DNA from: Lacisediminihabitans profunda
Lineage (GTDB): Bacteria; Actinomycetota; Actinomycetes; Actinomycetales; Microbacteriaceae
NCBI RefSeq assembly: GCF_008040105.1
Contig: NZ_VRMG01000005.1
Span: 124,001-188,000, forward strand
Length of the DNA stretch: 64,000 nt
Direction of reading: 5' to 3'
Part shown: positions 59,280-64,000 of the stretch, one piece after another
How the letters are laid out: every line of letters begins with the position of its first letter
Numbering within the stretch: position 1 is the stretch's first letter
The notes under the pieces: model-generated
Databases searched by the model: none
What the model saw: only the letters and a program-made list of their open reading frames with translations
Told to the model about the DNA's origin: nothing
Position numbers and translations under genes: made by a program

Positions 59280-61145
59280 ATGCCGAACCACCTGACGGAT
59301 GCCGTGAGCCCCTACCTGCGGTCCCACGCCGACAACCCGGTCGACTGGTTTCCGTGGGGCGATGCCGCCTTCGCGGAGGCCGAGCGCCGGGATGTCCCGC
59401 TGCTCATCTCCATCGGCTACTCCACCTGCCACTGGTGCCACGTGATGGCGAGGGAGAGTTTCAGCGACCCGGACATCGCCGCAGTCATCAACGACGGGTT
59501 CGTGGCAGTGAAGGTGGACCGGGAGGAGCATCCCGATGTCGATGCGAGCTATCTCGCCGCCGCGGGCGCCTTCACCGAGAACCTCGGTTGGCCGCTCACC
59601 GTGTTCGTCACCCCGCAGGGTCGCACCTTCTACGCCGGAACCTACTGGCCACCGGCGCCGATGGGCGCGCATCCGGCCTTTCGGCAGGTTCTCGAGTCGG
59701 TGCTCGAGGCGTGGCGGGACCGGCGCGCGGAGGTGGAGGAGAGCGCGGCCGTCGTCGCGGAGGCGATCGCCCACCAGGGCGTGCCGGCGGCCGGTGCCCT
59801 GCCCGGTGGCGCGGAACTCGCGCTGGCCGTGCGGCACGTGCTCGAGGGCGAGGACACCGAGTTCGGCGGGTTCGGTCGGGCGCCCAAGTTCCCGGTCGCT
59901 CCCGTGCTGCTCTTCCTGCTCGAACGCGGCGCCGCCGGGGATGCCGAGGCCGGCGCGCTCGCGGCCCGCACCCTTCGCAGGATGGCCGGCTCCGGGTTGC
60001 GCGACCCCATCGAGGGCGGCTTCTTCCGCTACGCGACGGCGCGCGACTGGACGGAACCGCACTACGAACGGATGCTCTACGACAACGCCCTGCTGCTCCA
60101 GGCCTACGCGCGACTCGAGCAGCTCGAGCCGGGCGGCGGTCGGGCGACCGCCGAGGGAGTCGTCTCCTTCCTCGATGCCGTGCTCTCCCAGCCTGGCGGC
60201 GGCTTCGCCTCGGCCCAGGACAGCGAGAGCACGGTCGACGGCGTGCGGGTGGAGGGTGGATACTACGCCCTCGATGCCGCGGGGCGAGCGGCGCAGCGGC
60301 CCCCGGCGGTGGACGCGAAGGTGCTCACCGGCTGGAACGGTCTCGCGATCGAGGCCCTCGCCACCGCCGGCTTTGCGCTCTCCCGCCCCGACTGGGTGGC
60401 GGCCGCGCGCGCGACGGCCGACGCGATCCTGGCCCGGCATCTCGCGGCGGACGGCACCCTGCTCCGCGCGTCGATCGGGGATCGCGTGTCGAGCGCCGGG
60501 GCCACCCTCGAGGACTACGGCATGCTCGCCGCGGGCCTTGTCACGCTCGCCGCGGCGAGCGGGGAGGCGCGTTACGCGATCGCCGCGCGCGACCTCGTGG
60601 ATGCCTCCCTGGCGGCGTCCGCCGCGACCCCGTCCGCCGCGACCCCCTTCGGAGTGCCGGGCGGTGCCGATCCGGTGCTCGCGGCCCGCGGCCTGGCCCT
60701 CGAGGTCGACCCGTCGGAGGGCGCGTATCCGTCGGGGTTGAGCGCGATGGCCTCCGCCTCGCTGCGGCTGTACCTGCTCACCGGCCATGCGCGGTATCGG
60801 GAGGCGAGCGAACACGCCATGGAGTTGCTCGCGCCCCTCGCCGTGCCGCGGCCGGTGTCGTTCGGCGGTGCGCTCGCCGTGATGTCCGCGCTCGCGGCAC
60901 CCGTCGCGCAGCTCGTGGTCGTGACGGACGACGCCGAGTCGGCCGTGGCATCCGTCGCCCGCGGCTGGTTTCGGAGCGGGGCGGTCAGCACGGTGGTCAC
61001 TCGCGCGCAGGCCGCGGCGTTCGCCGAAGCCGGATTCGAGCTCTTCGCGGGCCGGGACCGCGAGGCGGCCTACCTCTGCGAGTCGTTCGTCTGCCGGTTG
61101 CCGCTCACCGATGCGGCCGAGCTCGAGCGTGCCCTGCGGCTCTGA
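59280..61145 (+). CDS. Thioredoxin-domain/YyaL-like (DUF255) protein
   Basis: 621 residues, ATG at 59280, leaderless. N-terminal thioredoxin-like DUF255: [51 protein letters not shown], with CHWC, and [44 protein letters not shown]. The remaining 450 residues are a glycosidase-like (alpha/alpha)6 toroid, as in bacterial YyaL and human SPATA20. Length is a little below the family's usual 650-700, the C-terminal helices being shorter. The reaction is unknown; sugar epimerase-like or redox roles have been suggested. Confidence 0.88.
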   Translation: MPNHLTDAVSPYLRSHADNPVDWFPWGDAAFAEAERRDVPLLISIGYSTCHWCHVMARESFSDPDIAAVINDGFVAVKVDREEHPDVDASYLAAAGAFTENLGWPLTVFVTPQGRTFYAGTYWPPAPMGAHPAFRQVLESVLEAWRDRRAEVEESAAVVAEAIAHQGVPAAGALPGGAELALAVRHVLEGEDTEFGGFGRAPKFPVAPVLLFLLERGAAGDAEAGALAARTLRRMAGSGLRDPIEGGFFRYATARDWTEPHYERMLYDNALLLQAYARLEQLEPGGGRATAEGVVSFLDAVLSQPGGGFASAQDSESTVDGVRVEGGYYALDAAGRAAQRPPAVDAKVLTGWNGLAIEALATAGFALSRPDWVAAARATADAILARHLAADGTLLRASIGDRVSSAGATLEDYGMLAAGLVTLAAASGEARYAIAARDLVDASLAASAATPSAATPFGVPGGADPVLAARGLALEVDPSEGAYPSGLSAMASASLRLYLLTGHARYREASEHAMELLAPLAVPRPVSFGGALAVMSALAAPVAQLVVVTDDAESAVASVARGWFRSGAVSTVVTRAQAAAFAEAGFELFAGRDREAAYLCESFVCRLPLTDAAELERALRL

Positions 61146-61202
61146 GCGCGGGTGCCGTCCTGCACGGAGCCGGTCGGGGAGAGGACGGAGTGGGGCGAGG
61201 CC

Positions 61203-61778
61203 TCAGCGCACAGTCTTGCGGGAGGTGATCACTCCCGTGTCGAATCCGAGCAGGTGCAGGCCGCCGTGGAACCGAGCGTGCTCGATCTTGATGCACCGGT
61301 CCATCACCACCGTGAGTCCCTTGCTTTCGCCGTAGATCGCGGCGTCCTGGTTCCAGATGCCGAGCTGCACCCAGATCACCGGGGACCCGATTGCGACGAC
61401 ATCGTCGATCACGGAGGGAATGTCGCTGGCCTTGCGGAACACATCCACGATGTCCGGTACCTCGGGCAGCGACGCGAGATCCGGGTAGGCCTTCTGCCCG
61501 AGGATGGTGTCGGCGTTCGGATTGACGAAGTAGACCCGGTAGTCGCTCGACTGCAGCAGGTAGGTGCCGACGAAGTAGCTCGACCGGGCGGCATTCGGGG
61601 ACGCCCCGACGATCGCGATCGACTTCGCCTTGCGCAGGATCGCGAGTCGTTCCTTGGCGCTCGGCCCCACCCAGGTGCGCTGGGACTTGAGCAGCTTGGC
61701 CAGAGGCGAATCCGCCGGCAGCGCGCAACTGAGACCGTTAGGAAGGACCGTCACATCGGTCGCCGTTGCAATGCTCAT
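61203..61778 (-). CDS. CoA-binding protein (YccU-like)
   Basis: 191 residues from the ATG at 61778, which overlaps the metY stop by one base (TGATG). CoA-binding Rossmann domain: ILRKAKSIAIVGASPNAARSSYFVGTYLLQSSDYRVYFVNPNADTILGQKAYPDLASLPE, DIVDVFRKASDIPSVIDDVVAIGSPVIWVQLGIWNQDAA, and a C-terminal RCIKIEHARFHGGLHLLGFDTG, as in YccU and the succinyl-CoA synthetase alpha N-domain. Its coupling to metY is a recurring order in actinobacteria, and may point to a role in sulfur/CoA handling (inference). Confidence 0.88.
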   Translation of the reverse strand: MSIATATDVTVLPNGLSCALPADSPLAKLLKSQRTWVGPSAKERLAILRKAKSIAIVGASPNAARSSYFVGTYLLQSSDYRVYFVNPNADTILGQKAYPDLASLPEVPDIVDVFRKASDIPSVIDDVVAIGSPVIWVQLGIWNQDAAIYGESKGLTVVMDRCIKIEHARFHGGLHLLGFDTGVITSRKTVR

Positions 61779-63085
61779 CAGTTGCCCTTCGTTGCGGCCG
61801 TCAAAGCCTGGTCGAGGTCGTAAACAATGTCGTCCGGGTCTTCTATTCCTACACTGATGCGCACCAGCCCCGGAAGCACGCCGGCATCGGCGAGCTGCTG
61901 CTCGTTCAACTGCGCGTGCGTGGTCGACGCGGGATGAATCACGAGCGTCTTCGCGTCGCCGATGTTCGCCAGATGGCTGGCCAGGTTCACCGACTCGATG
62001 AACGTCTGCCCCACCTCCCGGCCGCCGCGCACGCCGAAGCTGAACACGGCGCCCGGCCCCTTGGGCAGGTACTTCTTCGCTCGGTCGAAGTGGGGGTGGC
62101 CCGGCAGCCCGGCCCAGTTGACGAACTCGATGCGCGGGTCGGCCTTCAGCCACTCGGCCACGATGCGCGCGTTGTCCACGTGCGCCTGCAGGCGGAACGG
62201 GAGGGTCTCCACGCCCTGGGCGAGCAGCCAGGCCGAGTGCGGGGAGAGGGCAGGGCCGATGTCGCGCAGCTGCTCGGCGCGGAGCCGGGTGAGGAAGGCG
62301 TACTCGCCGAAGTTGCCGTGCCAGTTGAGGCCGCCGTACGACGGCACCGGCTGGTCGAAGAGCGGGAAGTGCTCGTTGGCCCAGTGGAACCGGCCCGACT
62401 CCACCACGACGCCGCCGAGCGTCGTGCCGTGCCCGCCGAGGAACTTCGTGGCGGAGTGCACCACGACATCCGCTCCCCACTCGATCGGCCGGGTGAGGTA
62501 CGGGGTGGCGATCGTCGAATCGATGATGAGCGGGATGTGGTGGGCATGGGCGACATCGGCGAGCCCCTCGAGGTCGGCGATCTCGCCCGACGGGTTCGCC
62601 ACGATCTCCGCGAAGATGAGCTTGGTCTTGTCGGTGATCGCCGCCGCGTAGTCCTCCGGGTTGGAACCCTGCACGAACGTCGTGTCCACGCCGAACCGAC
62701 GCAGGGTCACGTCGAGCTGCGTGATCGATCCTCCGTAGAGGCTCGCGGAGGCGACGATGTGGTCGCCGGCGCCGGCGAGCGAGGCGAACGTGATGAACTG
62801 CGCGCTCAGGCCGCTCGCGGTCGCGACGGCGCCGAGCCCGCCCTCGAGCGAGGCGATGCGCTCCTCGAAGGAGGCGACGGTGGGGTTGCCGAGGCGGCTG
62901 TAGATGTTGCCGTACTTCTGCAGGGCGAAGCGGGCAGCGGCATCCGCGGTGTCGTCGAAGACGAAGGCGGTGGTCTGGTAGATCGGCAGGGCGCGCGCCC
63001 CGGTGACGGCATCGGGAATGTTCCCGGCGTGGATCGCGCGGGTGCGGAAGCCCCACTCTCGGTCTGTGTTGTCGCGTTCGGCCAT
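61778..63085 (-). CDS. metY: O-acetylhomoserine aminocarboxypropyltransferase
   Basis: 435 residues, ATG at 63085, 6 nt after TAGCGT (63092-63097). Cys/Met PLP family: FRTRAIHAGNIPDAVTGARALPIYQTTAFVF, YSRLGNPTVASFEERIASLEGG, DSTIATPYLTRPIEWGADVVVHSATKFLGGHG with the PLP Lys, and FRLQAHVDNARIVAEWLKADPR. The 50-residue insert (SGRFHWANEHFPLFDQPVPSYGGLNW) is the OAH-sulfhydrylase type rather than MetB. Makes homocysteine from O-acetylhomoserine and sulfide. No riboswitch is visible upstream because the start lies at the promoter. Confidence 0.93.
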   Translation of the reverse strand: MAERDNTDREWGFRTRAIHAGNIPDAVTGARALPIYQTTAFVFDDTADAAARFALQKYGNIYSRLGNPTVASFEERIASLEGGLGAVATASGLSAQFITFASLAGAGDHIVASASLYGGSITQLDVTLRRFGVDTTFVQGSNPEDYAAAITDKTKLIFAEIVANPSGEIADLEGLADVAHAHHIPLIIDSTIATPYLTRPIEWGADVVVHSATKFLGGHGTTLGGVVVESGRFHWANEHFPLFDQPVPSYGGLNWHGNFGEYAFLTRLRAEQLRDIGPALSPHSAWLLAQGVETLPFRLQAHVDNARIVAEWLKADPRIEFVNWAGLPGHPHFDRAKKYLPKGPGAVFSFGVRGGREVGQTFIESVNLASHLANIGDAKTLVIHPASTTHAQLNEQQLADAGVLPGLVRISVGIEDPDDIVYDLDQALTAATKGN

Positions 63086-63153
63086 GCGAGAACGCTACCG
63101 GAGCGTGGCCGCACGGGTCGCCCGGTCCCGCCACGAGACGTAACACGCCACGG

Positions 63154-64000
63154 CTAGCGCCAGCCGGGCAGCCAGTAGTGCGCCTGCGAGAACCAGGTGG
63201 GGATCTGCAGACCGATCCACACCGGGTAGAAGAAGGCGCTCACGAGCACGGCGAGCACCAGGAACACCGCCACGATGCGGATGCCGCGCAGCCGTCGCCA
63301 GGGCGGGTCCGTGCGCGACCCGAGGATCAGGCCGATGACGAAGACGAGGCCGAGGAACATGTACGGCTCGAAGATGATCGCGTAGAACTGGAACACGGTG
63401 CGCTGCGTGTAGAGCAGCCAGGGCAGGTAGCCGGCGACCATGCCCATCAGGATGAGGCCCACCCGCCACTCGCGGTAGCGGATGAGCCGGTAGACGAGAT
63501 AGAAGATCGCCGCGGTCGCCGCGTACCAGACGAGCGGGTTCGCGATCGAGGTGATGTACTGGGCGCAACCGCCGGCCAGAGTGCAGCCGCCCTGGCCCTG
63601 GGCCTGCCCCTCGTAGAAGAAGGCCGTCGGCCGCTGGAGGAAGAGCCAGCCGAGCGGATTGGCGGAGTACGAGTGCACCGCGTGCTCGTTGACGTTGAAG
63701 TCGTAGACGCTCTGCTGGTAGTGCCAGAAGCTCTGGATCGAGTGCGGCACCCACGAGAACGTCCCGGTCGCCGCGTTACCCGGCGCGTCTGCGAAGTCGC
63801 GAAAGTAGCCGCCGTAGGTGCGGAACCAGCCGAACCAGCTCGCGAGATAGGCCGCCACGGCGATCGGGACGGTGAGCAGGAAGGTGACCGGCGCCTGGCG
63901 GAACACGACTCCGCTCGCCCAGAACGCGATCCCGGCCCGGCGACGCGCGACGGCGTCGACGACGAGGGAGTAGATCGCGAACGCGGCGAGAAAGTACAGG
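63154..64000 (-). CDS. Dolichyl-phosphate-mannose-protein mannosyltransferase (PMT), C-terminal part
   Basis: The frame is open past position 64000, so this is the 3' part (about 282 residues) of a longer gene; the GTG at 63906 is internal. At least six hydrophobic segments (FLLTVPIAVAAYLASWF, LVWYAATAAIFYLVYRL, VGLILMGMVAGYLPWLLY and others), and the loop YDFNVNEHAVHSYSANPLGWLFLQRPTAFFYEG, with the H-x-Y-x-S-x-P-x-x-W pattern of the PMT C-terminal 4-helix domain. Transfers mannose from polyprenyl-phosphate-mannose to secreted proteins. The actinobacterial protein O-mannosyltransferase works with Sec. Confidence 0.88.
   Translation of the reverse strand, partial: LYFLAAFAIYSLVVDAVARRRAGIAFWASGVVFRQAPVTFLLTVPIAVAAYLASWFGWFRTYGGYFRDFADAPGNAATGTFSWVPHSIQSFWHYQQSVYDFNVNEHAVHSYSANPLGWLFLQRPTAFFYEGQAQGQGGCTLAGGCAQYITSIANPLVWYAATAAIFYLVYRLIRYREWRVGLILMGMVAGYLPWLLYTQRTVFQFYAIIFEPYMFLGLVFVIGLILGSRTDPPWRRLRGIRIVAVFLVLAVLVSAFFYPVWIGLQIPTWFSQAHYWLPGWR

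Noticed and set aside
3630-61000. Frequent GGATG/CATCC pentamer on both strands
   Set aside because: Seems over-represented, but by eye it cannot be separated from codon pairs such as Asp-Ala (GATGCC); a count against a codon-matched model would be needed.

Overview
The window is GC-rich, densely coded, mostly chromosomal DNA of an actinobacterium, most likely Microbacteriaceae. The grounds are GTG/TTG starts, many start codons placed 6-7 nt after a TAnnnT -10 hexamer (leaderless transcripts), C40/M23 wall hydrolases, a protein O-mannosyltransferase, an actinobacterial prpDBC set and several small family-restricted proteins. No prophage, CRISPR array or transposase was seen. Species was not determined.

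Layout: 1-3.5 kb holds the end of a GNAT acetyltransferase, a UBP zinc-finger protein, a Met/Cys-rich copper-storage (Csp-type) protein and a secreted M23 peptidase. 3.5-8.8 kb holds a Pls/PosA-type NRPS (adenylation, carrier, membrane and hexapeptide-repeat parts) followed by an M1 metallopeptidase, probably an amino-acid homopolymer synthesis/turnover pair. 8.8-14.9 kb holds a C40 peptidase, an AspAT-Ic-like aminotransferase and a 1251-residue SF1-helicase-like protein with altered Walker A and B motifs. 14.9-19.8 kb holds a tandem hairpin/G-rich repeat, mscL, an FmdB-like protein, 5-FTHF cyclo-ligase, galU, a RimJ-like GNAT, a membrane protein, two MITE-like elements and tRNA-Ala(CGC). 19.9-30.6 kb holds a GIY-YIG protein, a PhoX-like secreted protein, acylphosphatase, an operon of baeRF-like protein, phosphoribosyltransferase/hydrolase fusion and erythromycin-esterase homologue beside a MarR regulator, then NUDIX, alditol-oxidase-like, DUF3052 and DUF4349 genes. 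30.6-35.8 kb holds aldo/keto reductases, MFS transporters and an FMN reductase.

36-39.8 kb is the ribonucleotide reductase operon. The alpha ORF stops before the usual C-terminal redox cysteines; these are on a separate 33-codon ORF, in the same frame just after a TAG and with its own Shine-Dalgarno. The beta subunit has Phe at the radical-Tyr position and Glu at the first metal ligand, spaced as in the chlamydial class Ic enzyme. DnaA-box-like and NrdR-box-like sites lie upstream.

40-46.4 kb holds an amino-acid ABC importer, an acyl-CoA ligase, an FMN reductase and a thiolase. 46.4-51.5 kb holds hrpA and a DUF559 gene flanked by two related hairpins. 51.6-58.4 kb is the methylcitrate module: prpE divergent from gntR-prpD-prpB-prpC, with two TGTATACA palindromes in between, then a TetR gene. 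58.5-64 kb holds an MBL hydrolase and a YyaL-like protein sharing a 22-bp divergent promoter, a CoA-binding protein with metY, and the 3' part of a PMT-family mannosyltransferase gene.
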